Shown here one piece after another: positions 53,557-62,867 of a DNA stretch of 64,000 nucleotides. Below the pieces are notes generated by a model. The model ran no database searches and had not been told where the DNA came from. It was given only the letters and a program-made list of their open reading frames with translations. The position numbers were made by a program, and so were the translations under genes. The stretch spans positions 41,615 to 105,614 of the forward strand of contig NZ_JAVDWU010000014.1 in NCBI RefSeq assembly GCF_031457455.1. The letters are read 5' to 3'. This DNA is from Hydrogenophaga palleronii_A. GTDB taxonomy: Bacteria > Pseudomonadota > Gammaproteobacteria > Burkholderiales > Burkholderiaceae_C. Each line of letters begins with the position of its first letter. The first letter of the stretch is position 1.

Positions 53557-55539
53557 TCATTGCCCGTGCAGCTTCGCCACCCGCTCGCGCAAAGCCTCAG
53601 GCGACACGCCCACCGCCCGCAACGGCTCACCCACATTCAATCCCACCCGGCTGAAAAAGCCCCGGCGGAATGGCCGCACCATGGCCACGCGGTCGCCGTT
53701 GACCACTTCCACGCGGCTGAAGAATGAGCCCCACAGGTTGGTGAGCGCCATGGGCACCACGGTCACGGCCACGCCGTCGGCTTCGGCGCGCTCCAGCAGC
53801 TTCATCACGCCGCCCTTGAACGGCTGCAGCGTGCCGTCGCGGGTGATGCCCCCTTCCGGGAAAATGCCCAGCAGCTCGCCCCTGCGCAGCACGGCGGCGG
53901 CGGCTTCGAAAGCGGCTTCGTAGGCTTCGGGGTCGTCCTTCTGCGGTGCAATGGGAATGGCCTTGGCCAGGCGGAACAGCCCCCCCACCAGCGGCATGCG
54001 GAAGATGCGGTGATCCATGAGGAAGCGAATGGGGCGTGGGCTGGCGGCCATGAGCAACACCGCGTCGACAAAGCTCACGTGGTTGCACACCAGCAACGCG
54101 GCGCCTTCAGACGGAATGTGCTCGTCGCCCCTGACCTTGAAGCGGTAGACGCAGCGCGACGCCACCCAGGCCACGAAGCGCAGCAGGTACTCAGGCACCA
54201 GCATAAAGATGTAGAACGCCACCACCGCATTGGCCAGGCCGATGAGCCCGAACAGCTGCGGAATGCTCACGCCAGCGGCCAGCAAGCCACCCACGATGAC
54301 CGCGCTGGCGATCATGAACAAGGCGTTGAGGATGTTGTTGGCCGCGATGATGCGCGCGCGGTGCGTGGGCTGGCTGCGCATCTGGATGAGTGCGTACATG
54401 GGCACGCTGTACAGGCCGGCAAACAGGCTGAGCAAGGCCAGGTCCAGCAGCACGCGCCAGTGCGCAGGCTGGGCCATAAAGGCCTGCAAGCCCAGGCCGC
54501 TGGCGGGCGGCAGGCCGCGCGTGGCGAAGTACAGGTCAATGGAAAAAATGCTCATGCCGATGGCGCCCAGCGGCACCAGGCCAATCTCCACATGCCGGCG
54601 CGACAGCACCTCGCACAGCAACGAACCGATGGCAATGCCGATGGAGAACACCACCAGCAGCAGCGAGGCCACCTGCTCGTCACCGTTCAGCACGTCTTTG
54701 GCAAAGGCCGGGAACAGGCTCAGGAACACGGCACCAAAGAACCACATCCAGCTGATGCCCAGCACCGAACGGAACACCACCGGGGTCTGGTAGGCCAGGC
54801 GCAGGTTGCGCCAGGTCTCGGTGACCGGGTTCCAGTTGATGACCAGCCCAGGGTCCATGGCCGGTGAGGCGGGGATGTGGTGCGAGGCCACACGGCCCAG
54901 CACGGCCAGTGCCACGCAGGTGAAGCCCACATGGTGCGCGCCAATTTCAGGCACGGCGATGATGAGGCCGCCCGCCACGTTGCCCAGCAGGATGGCCACG
55001 AAGGTGCCCATCTCGACCACGCCGTTGCCACCGGTGAGCTCGCGCTCGCTCAGGTGCTGCGGCAGGTAAGCGAACTTCACAGGGCCGAACACGGTGGACT
55101 GCAACCCCATGAGGAAAATGCAGGCCAGCAGCACCGGGATGTTCTGCACAAAGAAGCCCCAGGCAGCGATGGCCATGATGCCCATCTCAATGCGCTTGAG
55201 CCAGATGAACAGCCAGCGGCGGTCCAGCTTGTCGGCCAGTTGGCCGCTGGTGGCTGAAAACAGCAGGAAAGGCAGGATGAAAAGCGCACCAATCACCAGG
55301 CCGGCCAGCGCGGGCGGCAGCCAGCTCACCTGCAACTGGTAGGTCACCAGCACCGTGAAGGCGAACTTGAAGAGGTTGTCGTTGGCCGCACCCAGGAACT
55401 GGGTCCAGAAGAACGGCGCAAAGCGGCGCTCGCGCAGCAGGGCGAACTGTCCGCCGGACTCGGCAGGATGAGTGGCGCTGGATGAACGGCCTGCGTCAGA
55501 GGACGCGCTGGCGGCGGACGCCGTTGCATTGGAACTCAT
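53557..55539 (-). CDS. MFS lysophospholipid transporter fused to acyltransferase (LplT-Aas-like)
   Basis: 660 residues. Residues about 40-450 are a 12-helix MFS domain (FWTQFLGAANDNLFKFAFTVL, typical of LplT), and residues about 455-660 a PlsC-type acyltransferase with NHVSFVD (about 485-491) and FPEGGIT (about 558-564). It likely imports lysophospholipids across the inner membrane and re-acylates them on the cytosolic side. Unlike E. coli Aas there is no acyl-ACP synthetase domain. GAGGAGG precedes the ATG. Downstream of the CREST gene by 24 bases, same strand. Confidence 0.92.
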   Translation of the reverse strand: MSSNATASAASASSDAGRSSSATHPAESGGQFALLRERRFAPFFWTQFLGAANDNLFKFAFTVLVTYQLQVSWLPPALAGLVIGALFILPFLLFSATSGQLADKLDRRWLFIWLKRIEMGIMAIAAWGFFVQNIPVLLACIFLMGLQSTVFGPVKFAYLPQHLSERELTGGNGVVEMGTFVAILLGNVAGGLIIAVPEIGAHHVGFTCVALAVLGRVASHHIPASPAMDPGLVINWNPVTETWRNLRLAYQTPVVFRSVLGISWMWFFGAVFLSLFPAFAKDVLNGDEQVASLLLVVFSIGIAIGSLLCEVLSRRHVEIGLVPLGAIGMSIFSIDLYFATRGLPPASGLGLQAFMAQPAHWRVLLDLALLSLFAGLYSVPMYALIQMRSQPTHRARIIAANNILNALFMIASAVIVGGLLAAGVSIPQLFGLIGLANAVVAFYIFMLVPEYLLRFVAWVASRCVYRFKVRGDEHIPSEGAALLVCNHVSFVDAVLLMAASPRPIRFLMDHRIFRMPLVGGLFRLAKAIPIAPQKDDPEAYEAAFEAAAAVLRRGELLGIFPEGGITRDGTLQPFKGGVMKLLERAEADGVAVTVVPMALTNLWGSFFSRVEVVNGDRVAMVRPFRRGFFSRVGLNVGEPLRAVGVSPEALRERVAKLHGQ

Positions 55540-55563
55540 GAATGCCTCCTCTTGTGGTTGTGA

Positions 55564-56445
55564 TCAATGGCTGTGAACGCTGGCCCTGGCAGGGGCAGGT
55601 GCACCCACCACCGCTCGCGCATTCTGCCGCACGGCCATGACGACGGGAAAAACGGCAAGAGCGGCCACCAGGTGCTTGAGCGTGTGTCCCGAGACAAGCT
55701 CGCCGGTGGCGAGGAAGACCGCTGCGTCGCCCAGCTCGAACATTTTGGCCACCGCGTACAGCGCGAGCAACACACCGATGCGCACACCCATCGCGCCGGC
55801 CACCGGCTTCTGCATCGACAGCCAACCCATGAGCGCCATGCCGCCGAACTGCACCACCGCCCAGGGCCACACGTTGTCGTGGCTGAGCGGCATCACCGCC
55901 GACAGCAGTGCCACCATCAGCGACATCCGCAAGGTCACGCTGGCGGCAGCCACACTCACCCGCTCAGACACCGCCAGCGCCAGGGCCCCCGCAAAGGTCA
56001 CGGCCATGCCCAGGCGGTCCAGCACCAGGCCTTGGGCATCAGGCGCCCAGTGGTACCAGGCCGAGCCCAGGCCGGTGAGCATCAACCCCACAAAGAACAC
56101 CGTCATGGCCAGTTGCACGGCCGGCAAGGGCTTCGTGCCCCGCTGCAACTGCAGCACCCCAACGCCCAGGGCGCCCGCCAGAAACAGCGGCGCATTGCTC
56201 AATACATCCATGAAGTTGGGGATGCCCCAGAACATGCGCGCGTCCACGAAAGGATGCCCATGCGGATGCAGGGCCTCAAGCCCATGGGACGGAAGTGTGA
56301 GCAAGACCGGGCCGAGCACGGCGGCCAGCAGCCACAGCGCGAGCAGGACAAGGCCGAAACGGCACAGGCGTTGCTCGACGGGTGACTTGGGCATGCGTCG
56401 GCGGACAGCGAGGTTGGCGTGAACGGGCCTGGCTTGAGAGGTCAT
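55564..56445 (-). CDS. CREST-superfamily-like integral membrane protein
   Basis: 293 residues, about seven hydrophobic helices. Conserved polar patches at helix ends, SNAPLFLAGALG, GLGSAWYHWAPD, LDRLGM and SGHTLKHL, match the Ser/Asp/His pattern of the alkaline-ceramidase (CREST) group of predicted metal-dependent lipid hydrolases. Upstream of and co-directional with the lysophospholipid transporter/acyltransferase, so a lipid role is plausible. Divergent from an XRE regulator. Confidence 0.75.
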   Translation of the reverse strand: MTSQARPVHANLAVRRRMPKSPVEQRLCRFGLVLLALWLLAAVLGPVLLTLPSHGLEALHPHGHPFVDARMFWGIPNFMDVLSNAPLFLAGALGVGVLQLQRGTKPLPAVQLAMTVFFVGLMLTGLGSAWYHWAPDAQGLVLDRLGMAVTFAGALALAVSERVSVAAASVTLRMSLMVALLSAVMPLSHDNVWPWAVVQFGGMALMGWLSMQKPVAGAMGVRIGVLLALYAVAKMFELGDAAVFLATGELVSGHTLKHLVAALAVFPVVMAVRQNARAVVGAPAPARASVHSH

Positions 56446-56560
56446 GGACGGGTTCTCCAGAGGGCAAGTGAGGTGTCACAGGCAGGAACGAACGCAGTGT
56501 CTGGCCGACCTCAACGAAAAAGGGGCCAAATCCGATACAGTCGACCCACCCATCACCACT

Positions 56561-56579
56561 GGTATCGTTTTTTGATACC
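56561..56579. promoter_or_regulatory. GGTATC-N7-GATACC inverted repeat (operator candidate)
   Basis: Perfect 6-bp arms around GTTTTTT, located 18 bases before the XRE gene start in the divergent region. Another GATAC lies at about 56534. Likely binding site of the XRE regulator, possibly controlling both directions. Confidence 0.5.
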
Positions 56580-56597
56580 GCAACACCCGCCTTCACC

Positions 56598-57329
56598 ATG
56601 AGCACCACCCAAGACCTCGTCACCGCCCTGAAGAAGGAGCTGAAATCGGCCCAGATGACCTACGCTGATCTGGCCCAGGCCCTGGGCATGGCGGAGTCCA
56701 GCGTCAAGCGCATGCTGGCCAAGGGCGATATGTCGCTTTCAAGGGTGGATGAGATCTGCCGGGCGTTGCGGCTGGACTTCGCCGAACTGGCCAAACGCGT
56801 GGCCGACGCCCAGCCCTTGTTGCGCGAAATGACGCAGGAGCAGGAACGGGCCGTGGTGGCCGACAAGAAGCTGCTGCTGGTGGCCTTGTGTGTGCTGAGC
56901 CAGTGGACGCTGGAGCAGATCACGGCCCACTACCGCTTCACCGATGCCGAGGGCATCAAGTACCTGGCGCAGCTCGACCGCATCGGCATCATTGAACTGC
57001 GTCCCCTGAACCGCTACCGCCTCAAGCTGGCCAAGACCTTCCGCTGGCGGCCGCACGGCCCGGTGATGAATTACTTCCGGGACCATGCCGTTCTGGACTA
57101 TTTCAGCGGCGGGTTCGAGGGCCCAGGCGAAGGGCTGCTGATGGTGCACGGCTCGGTCAGCCGCACGCTGGCGCCGCTGTTCCTGGAGCGCATGCAGCGG
57201 GTGGCACAGGACTTTGCCCAGCAACACCAGACCGACCAGAAACTCGCTGGCAAGGACCGCGAGGGGTACACGCTGGTGTTGGCGATGCGCAACTGGGAGT
57301 TTGAGGCGTTTGCGCCGCTGAGGAGATGA
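56598..57329 (+). CDS. XRE-family HTH transcriptional regulator
   Basis: 243 residues. N-terminal HTH (about 8-65: MTYADLAQALGMAESSVKRMLAKGD in part, LSRVDEICRALRLD), followed by a helical domain of unknown type. No known ligand domain. Divergent from the CREST/lipid gene pair, which it may regulate through the inverted repeat in between. Immediately followed by a GC-rich dispersed repeat. Confidence 0.85.
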   Translation: MSTTQDLVTALKKELKSAQMTYADLAQALGMAESSVKRMLAKGDMSLSRVDEICRALRLDFAELAKRVADAQPLLREMTQEQERAVVADKKLLLVALCVLSQWTLEQITAHYRFTDAEGIKYLAQLDRIGIIELRPLNRYRLKLAKTFRWRPHGPVMNYFRDHAVLDYFSGGFEGPGEGLLMVHGSVSRTLAPLFLERMQRVAQDFAQQHQTDQKLAGKDREGYTLVLAMRNWEFEAFAPLRR

Positions 57330-57395
57330 CCCCCCCGCGCCGCTTCGCGTCACCCCCCAAGGGGGGCGGCACTGGCGGCCCGGCGAAGCCGGTTC
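57330..57395. repeat. Dispersed GC-rich hairpin repeat, copy 1
   Basis: A block with CCCCCCAAGGGGGG (57353-57366) followed by CGGCACTGGCGGCCCGGC. The same order of elements occurs at 63855-63918. It starts right after the XRE stop codon, consistent with a 3'-end hairpin element. Confidence 0.75.
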
Positions 57396-57544
57396 CGCGG
57401 TGCCACTGGAAGGGCTCCCCCTCATTCGTTCGCGCCAGTTTCCTCCGGCGGCGTGGTAGCAGCATCCGCTCCGGCGTCTGGGCTGGCATGATGTCGGGCT
57501 TGCCTGGAAACGGGCACTCCTTATTTCTTGCTCTGCACGTCTAC

Positions 57545-58297
57545 ATGAACGCCACCGCCAACGACACGCCCGACAACGCCGCTCCGGCACCTGATAAAGC
57601 CAGCGCTGCACCATCGGCCGGTGCTGCACGCGGCCCGCGAGGGAATCGCGGTCGCCGGCCTCAGCGGCCGGCAGGTGAGCGCCCTGCCGGCCCGGCGCCT
57701 TCGCGTCAGCATCCGGTGCTGGATCAACTGGCCACGCTCTACCCTGCCCTGTTTGGTGAGGTCTTGAAACCCCTCAAGCGAGGCATCTTCCAAGACCTGC
57801 TGGAAGCCCACCCGGAGGCGATTGACAAGGATGGCTTGAAGGCCGCCCTGGCACTGCACACGCGTTCCACGCGCTACCTGACCGTGGTGGCCTCTGGTCA
57901 GCAGCGTCACAACCTGGCCGGCGAACCGGTGGAAGATCTCACGCCGGAGCAGGTGCACCACGCGCTGATCGAGGTGTTCCGTCGCCGGGCCAGCCGGGGT
58001 CGGGAAGACCTGCGGCCCAAACTGCGCCAGCGCATTCTGCAGGCCTTCGAAGCTTCCGGCCTCAGCCGCGAAGAATATGCCGAGCGCGTACAGGGCCGCG
58101 ACGATGAGGTGAACCAGCTCACCCAGGACGCACTGGCCGAGGCCGCGCTGCGAGCGGCCCGCGATGAAGCCTTGCTGCGTGCCTTCGAAGCCAGCGGTCA
58201 GACAGTGGAAGCCTTTGCCGACATGTACGGCATGCCCGTGCACGAGGCGCGCCGCACCCTGGAGCGTGCACAGGCCCGCCAACAACCACGCACATGA
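57545..58297 (+). CDS. ProQ/FinO-domain RNA-binding protein
   Basis: 250 residues. The N-terminal about 55 residues are Pro/Ala/Arg-rich and disordered (RGPRGNRGRRPQRP). The ProQ/FinO domain follows (about 58-165: HPVLDQLATLYPALFGE, PLKRGIFQDLLEAHPE, ALHTRSTRYL). The C-terminus is helical and charged. RNA chaperone role is known for the family. ATG 57545 begins the disordered tail; longer frames pass through the GC-rich repeat. Its stop overlaps the next start (ATGA). Confidence 0.88.
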   Translation: MNATANDTPDNAAPAPDKASAAPSAGAARGPRGNRGRRPQRPAGERPAGPAPSRQHPVLDQLATLYPALFGEVLKPLKRGIFQDLLEAHPEAIDKDGLKAALALHTRSTRYLTVVASGQQRHNLAGEPVEDLTPEQVHHALIEVFRRRASRGREDLRPKLRQRILQAFEASGLSREEYAERVQGRDDEVNQLTQDALAEAALRAARDEALLRAFEASGQTVEAFADMYGMPVHEARRTLERAQARQQPRT

Positions 58298-59583
58298 CCC
58301 GCGACGCGCCCGACGCCGAGTCTGCCTACGCCTGGTGGCGGCTGGTGGTGTCGCTGGCGTTGATGACGCTGGGCGGTGTGGGCATGTACGGCGTGACGGT
58401 GGTGTTGCCACCCATCCAGGCCGAATTTGGCGTGGCGCGGGGTGATGCCTCGTTGCCCTACACGCTGACGATGATCGGGTTCGGTCTGGGCGGCGTCCTC
58501 ATGGGGCGCCTGTCCGACCGGTTTGGCGTGATGGTGCCAGTGATGGGCGGCGCGATTGGCCTGGGACTGGGCTTCATTGCGGCCGGGTCTTCTGCCAGCC
58601 TGTGGCAGTTCAGCGTTGCACAAGGCCTGCTCATCGGTCTGCTGGGCACCTCGGCCACGTTCGCGCCACTGGTGGCTGACACCTCGCGCTGGTTCACACG
58701 CCGCCGTGGCATCGCACTGGCCATCTGCATGAGCGGCAACTACCTGGCCGGTGCGCTCTGGCCGCCCGTGATTCAACACTTCATCGACAGCGTGGGCTGG
58801 CGCCAGACCTACATCGGCATTGGTGTGTTCTGCCTGGCGCTGATGCTGCCGCTGGCCCTGGTGCTGCGCCGGCGCCCGCCGGCCATGCCCGGTGCCGAAC
58901 CGGTCACCACAGCACCACTCGTGAAGCCGCTTGCTGCTTCCACCGAGCGTCCGCTGGGGTTGTCACCGGGCACACTGCAGCTGCTCCTGTGCGTGGCGGG
59001 TGTTTCCTGCTGTGTGGCCATGTCGATGCCGCAGGTGCACATCGTGGCCTATTGCACCGACCTGGGTTTTGGTGCGGCGCGCGGTGCGGAGATGCTGTCG
59101 ATCATGCTGGGCATGGGCATCGCCAGCCGCCTGATCTCAGGCTGGATCTCGGATCACATCGGCGGTTTGCGCACCCTGTTGCTGGGTTCGGTGCTGCAGA
59201 CGGTGGCGCTGCTGATGTTTTTGCCCTTTGACGGCCTGGTGCCGCTGTACCTGATTTCGGGCCTATTCGGCCTGTTCCAGGGCGGCATCGTGCCCAGCTA
59301 TGCGCTGATCGTGCGCGAACACTTTTCACCGCTGCAGGCCGGCGCGCGTGTGGGCACGGTGCTGATGGCCACGATGTTCGGCATGGCGCTGGGCGGCTGG
59401 ATGTCGGGCGCGATTTTTGACCTGACCGGCAGCTACCAGGCCGCCTTCATCAACGGCATCGGCTTCAACCTGCTCAACGTGGGCATCGTGGTTTTCCTGC
59501 TGCGGCGTGCGCGACGCAGCGGCATCGGGCTGGGTCGCGTGGCTCAGGCGGGCATGGTGAACACGGTGAGCACCCCGGTGTAG
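58294..59583 (+). CDS. MFS transporter, monocarboxylate/oxalate-formate-antiporter-like
   Basis: 429 residues, 12 helices. LMTLGGVGMYGVTVVLPPIQAEFGVARGD in part and GRLSDRFGVMVPVMGG fit the MCT/OFA branch of the facilitator superfamily. Starts within the ProQ-domain gene stop codon, so it is translationally coupled to an RNA-binding protein, which is unusual. Its last 40 bases overlap the convergent FIST gene. Substrate unknown. Confidence 0.87.
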   Translation: MTRDAPDAESAYAWWRLVVSLALMTLGGVGMYGVTVVLPPIQAEFGVARGDASLPYTLTMIGFGLGGVLMGRLSDRFGVMVPVMGGAIGLGLGFIAAGSSASLWQFSVAQGLLIGLLGTSATFAPLVADTSRWFTRRRGIALAICMSGNYLAGALWPPVIQHFIDSVGWRQTYIGIGVFCLALMLPLALVLRRRPPAMPGAEPVTTAPLVKPLAASTERPLGLSPGTLQLLLCVAGVSCCVAMSMPQVHIVAYCTDLGFGAARGAEMLSIMLGMGIASRLISGWISDHIGGLRTLLLGSVLQTVALLMFLPFDGLVPLYLISGLFGLFQGGIVPSYALIVREHFSPLQAGARVGTVLMATMFGMALGGWMSGAIFDLTGSYQAAFINGIGFNLLNVGIVVFLLRRARRSGIGLGRVAQAGMVNTVSTPV

Positions 59584-60845
59584 CCGTAGACGCGGTGATG
59601 CGCCACTTCCCCTGCAGCAAAGAAGCCCACCAGCGGCACATCGCCCAAGGCTCTTCGAACGATCTGCAGTTCGGCGCTCGGGCTGCCGAAGTGCGGCCCC
59701 CCACGCCCTGAACAGCTGACGTAGATCGCGCCAGCGATGCGGCGGGCCGGATGCGGTGAGGCCTCGGTATCGCTGGCAGCCAGCGACGTGGCCAGCGAGA
59801 GGCTGCGCTCTTCGGGTTCCAGCTCTTCCCGCACCTCGGCGCACACGCGGGTGAGATCGGCGCGCGCGGCCTGCACATTGCGCTCGCAAAAAGCCATGCG
59901 GGTGCCGGCCGTGGTGTTCTCCGCGATCGCAATGCCCCGGCGTGCGGTGTCGAGGCCGATGATGTGTCGCACCCGAACGTCGGCACCGAACTGCCCGCTC
60001 ACACGCAAGGCGACCGGCTCAGGCGAACGGTGCGGAGGCACATCCAGCGGATCGCTCAGACCCACCAGTGTGGTGCGCAAACGGGCCACGGTGCCCTCCA
60101 GATCGTCAAGGGACAGCTGGAACCGATCGAGCAGCACGTCGAGTGCGGGCTGGTCGTCCAGGCGCAGCACCAGGTTGCCATCGACCGCCGTGATGGTTCG
60201 TTCCTCGTCCACCGGCTGGGCGCCCTGCGTCACCCGGGACACCAGGCCAACGTCGGTGCCGAAGGCCACGCCACTGAGCCCACCATGAAACACGCCACTG
60301 GCCGCGCCCTGCCCGCCCATTGTGCCGGTGCTGCTGAGGGCGAACTGCGCGCTGGCCCCGCGACTGCCGGTGAGACCACCGAACACATAGCCCGAAGCGG
60401 TGCGGTCGGCCACCTCGGCGATCAGTTCGGCCAGGTCGGGCGTGCGACCTTCGGCGTGCACCAGCGCGGTGTGAGGAATGAAGCCCGTCGCATCGGCCCC
60501 GGTGGCCACCAGCGGCGCCACGCCACTGAACACGCGGTACTGGTCGGGGCTGAGGTCGCACAGCATCACGACCATGGCCGGTTCATCAAAATACTCGACG
60601 TTGTTGGCCGCCACGCCGACGCCCACGGTGCCGGCCCAGTCGGTCACCTCAGGCAGTTCGGCGCTTAGGTGCGCCAGGATGTCCTGCGCGTGGGCCGCGT
60701 AGTGGTCGGTGATGTAGAGCAAGGCGAGCGAGGGCGCCTCGGCATGGTGGGGCAAGGCCATCTGCGCCCGCAACTGGGCCAGCACCAGCGCGGCGGCCAT
60801 GCGCCATTGCGGGTGGGTGGCGTGAGCGTAGGGAAAGAGCTTCAT
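59544..60845 (-). CDS. FIST-domain sensory protein
   Basis: 433 residues from ATG 60845. FIST_N (about 20-230, with LALLYITDHYAAH, GTVGVGVAANNVEYF) and FIST_C (about 240-410, with VFGGLTGSRG upstream and a GLDTARRGIAIAE segment). FIST domains are predicted ligand sensors, often for amino acids, found with signalling domains; here the protein is stand-alone. It overlaps the convergent MFS gene by 40 bases. Confidence 0.87.
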   Translation of the reverse strand: MKLFPYAHATHPQWRMAAALVLAQLRAQMALPHHAEAPSLALLYITDHYAAHAQDILAHLSAELPEVTDWAGTVGVGVAANNVEYFDEPAMVVMLCDLSPDQYRVFSGVAPLVATGADATGFIPHTALVHAEGRTPDLAELIAEVADRTASGYVFGGLTGSRGASAQFALSSTGTMGGQGAASGVFHGGLSGVAFGTDVGLVSRVTQGAQPVDEERTITAVDGNLVLRLDDQPALDVLLDRFQLSLDDLEGTVARLRTTLVGLSDPLDVPPHRSPEPVALRVSGQFGADVRVRHIIGLDTARRGIAIAENTTAGTRMAFCERNVQAARADLTRVCAEVREELEPEERSLSLATSLAASDTEASPHPARRIAGAIYVSCSGRGGPHFGSPSAELQIVRRALGDVPLVGFFAAGEVAHHRVYGYTGVLTVFTMPA

Positions 60846-60901
60846 TTGAAAAAACAGATCCTGCGGCTCGGGGAAAAGCAATCAGGGAGGTGGCTACGAT
60901 T

Positions 60902-62008
60902 TCAGCGGCGGCGGGAGGTTCCGGCGGCTTTCTTGCCTGGTGCTTTTTTTGCCGCTGTCTTCTTCGCCGTGGGTTTGGCCGTCACTTTTTTGGCAACCGC
61001 TTTGGTGGCCGGTTTTCTGGCCGGCGGCTTGGCACTGGGGGAAGGAGCGGGAGCGGGTTGAAAGCCCGGGAAAAATGCCGTGGGCAGTGGCCAGTCGCCT
61101 GCGGCCATGGGCTGGGTGACCGCCGGCTTTCGAGCCTGGGCAGGCGCAGGCGCCTTGCTGGTCGGTGGCTTGCGCCCACCGGAGACCGCACGAACCGCGG
61201 CCTTGCCCATGCCGGCCGCCGCTCCCACGTTGCGGGCGACGCGCGAGGTGACCGCCCGGGTGGCCTTGCCCGCCATGCCGGTGGTGGTCTTGACCGCTTG
61301 TTCGGTGAGGCCACTGGCAACCTTGCGGGTGGTGTCGAGTGTGGTCTGTTTGGCCACGTCCTTCATGGCGTTGGCGGCGATGGTCTGGAACTGTTGCGAC
61401 AAGGCACCCCACCATTGCACGGGGTCGATGGTGCCACCGGCTGGCGTGCTGGCTGCGGCCTCCTTGCGCACCGGTGGGCGCTTGGCCGGCTGGCGTGCCG
61501 CAGGTGGATGTGGCGCCTCTGCTTCGACCTCTTCGTCGTCCTCTTCTTCGTCGTCAGGTTCAGGGGGAGGCGCGGGCATGCCGTAGGTGCGCGCGGGCAC
61601 CTCAAGGCCCGCAAACTGCGTGGGGCCTGGCGCGGGCGCGGGCGGTGTTCCCGTGAAGTTGGCCATGGTGTCGGCGGCCTTGATCTTGAGCGCGTTGGCC
61701 ACGTCACCCAGGCTGAAGTTCATGGTCTTGAGGGTCGCCAGCGTCATCTTCTGGACTTCGAGCGCCTGGATGGTGGCGCCCAGGGCCTTGGCGTTCTGGT
61801 CAAGCCAGAAATGAACGGCCTTGAGCTCGTCGATGCGTTTTTCCAGGTCTTCCACATTGAAGGTGGGCGCCACCCAATTGCCCAGGTTGGGCAATTGCGG
61901 AATGCTCTTTTCAAGCCCCTGCGCCACCCCACCCGCGGCCTGACCGGCCAGGTTCTGAAGGAATTCGAAACCGGGCACGAATTTGCCGAATCCGCTGGCG
62001 TCGCTCAT
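60902..62008 (-). CDS. phaM: PhaM: polyhydroxybutyrate-granule/nucleoid regulatory protein
   Basis: 368 residues from ATG 62008 (AGGAG upstream). The N-terminus is the PhaM domain (about 8-110: FGKFVPGFEFLQNL, NLGNWVAPTFNVEDLEKRID, IQALEVQKMTLATL). An acidic Pro-rich linker and a helical Ala/Thr-rich middle follow, then a histone-H1-like tail of Lys-Ala-Pro repeats (KKVTAKPTAKKTAAKKAPG). PhaM in Ralstonia binds and activates PHB synthase and links granules to DNA; the tail supports DNA binding here. Confidence 0.9.
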   Translation of the reverse strand: MSDASGFGKFVPGFEFLQNLAGQAAGGVAQGLEKSIPQLPNLGNWVAPTFNVEDLEKRIDELKAVHFWLDQNAKALGATIQALEVQKMTLATLKTMNFSLGDVANALKIKAADTMANFTGTPPAPAPGPTQFAGLEVPARTYGMPAPPPEPDDEEEDDEEVEAEAPHPPAARQPAKRPPVRKEAAASTPAGGTIDPVQWWGALSQQFQTIAANAMKDVAKQTTLDTTRKVASGLTEQAVKTTTGMAGKATRAVTSRVARNVGAAAGMGKAAVRAVSGGRKPPTSKAPAPAQARKPAVTQPMAAGDWPLPTAFFPGFQPAPAPSPSAKPPARKPATKAVAKKVTAKPTAKKTAAKKAPGKKAAGTSRRR

Positions 62009-62027
62009 GGGCGTCTCCTGATGTTGT

Positions 62028-62867
62028 TCAGCCGTCCACGCCATAGCGGGGCGCACGGCGTTCCCGCAAGGATGCCACACCTTCGCGCACATCGGGACCG
62101 GCAAAACCCATGAATTCCAGCGCCAGCGATGTGTCGAACGCCGGCCCTGCCTGGCGCAGCCAGTTGTTGAGCGAGTACTTGGTCCAGCGGATGGCGGTCT
62201 GGCTGCCGCTGGCGAGCCGGTCGGCCACCTCATAAGCCTTGTCGAGCAGCGCGTCATCGTCCACCGCCAGCGAGACCAGGCCGATGCGCTCGGCCTCTTC
62301 GCCGCTGATGGGGTCGCACAGCATGAGGTAGTACTTGGCCTTGGCCAGCCCGCACAGCAGCGGCCAGACGATGGCCGCGTGGTCCCCTGCCGCCACGCCC
62401 AGGCGGGTGTGGCCGTCCACGATCTTGGCGCTTTTGGCGGCGATGGAAATGTCGGCCAGCAGGCCCGCCACCAGCCCGGCCCCCACGGCCGGGCCGTGCA
62501 TGGCGCTCACGATGGGCTTGTCGCAGTTGATCACGTTGTAGACCAGATCGCGGGCTTCCTTCCACACCCGGGTGCGCACCTCGAAGTCGGTGGCCATGTC
62601 CTGCACCAGCGCCAGATCGCCGCCGCCTGAAAAACCCATGCCGCTGCCGCGCAGCACCGCGCAGCGCACGCTGTCGTCGCGCCCCACGTCGCGCCAGATT
62701 TCGCTGAGCTCCCAGTGGCCTTCGTGGCCAGCGGTGGGTAGCTTGCCGTTGCCGCCGGGGCCATCGGCCCGCATCTGGATGTCGAGCACGCTGGGGGTGC
62801 CGTCCACACTGGGGCCGCGCCGGGTGATGGCGAGTGTCTGGTAGCGGCTGTAGTCGATCGGTGTCAT
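62028..62867 (-). CDS. Enoyl-CoA hydratase/isomerase family protein
   Basis: 279 residues from ATG 62867 (AGGAGA upstream). Crotonase fold: oxyanion-hole segment GMGFSGGGDL and HGPAVGAGLVAGLLADI, with VDGHTRLGV in the usual active-site region. The catalytic Glu positions of classical hydratases are not clearly present, so the reaction (hydratase, isomerase or hydrolase) is open. Upstream of phaM by 19 bases on the same strand. Confidence 0.88.
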   Translation of the reverse strand: MTPIDYSRYQTLAITRRGPSVDGTPSVLDIQMRADGPGGNGKLPTAGHEGHWELSEIWRDVGRDDSVRCAVLRGSGMGFSGGGDLALVQDMATDFEVRTRVWKEARDLVYNVINCDKPIVSAMHGPAVGAGLVAGLLADISIAAKSAKIVDGHTRLGVAAGDHAAIVWPLLCGLAKAKYYLMLCDPISGEEAERIGLVSLAVDDDALLDKAYEVADRLASGSQTAIRWTKYSLNNWLRQAGPAFDTSLALEFMGFAGPDVREGVASLRERRAPRYGVDG

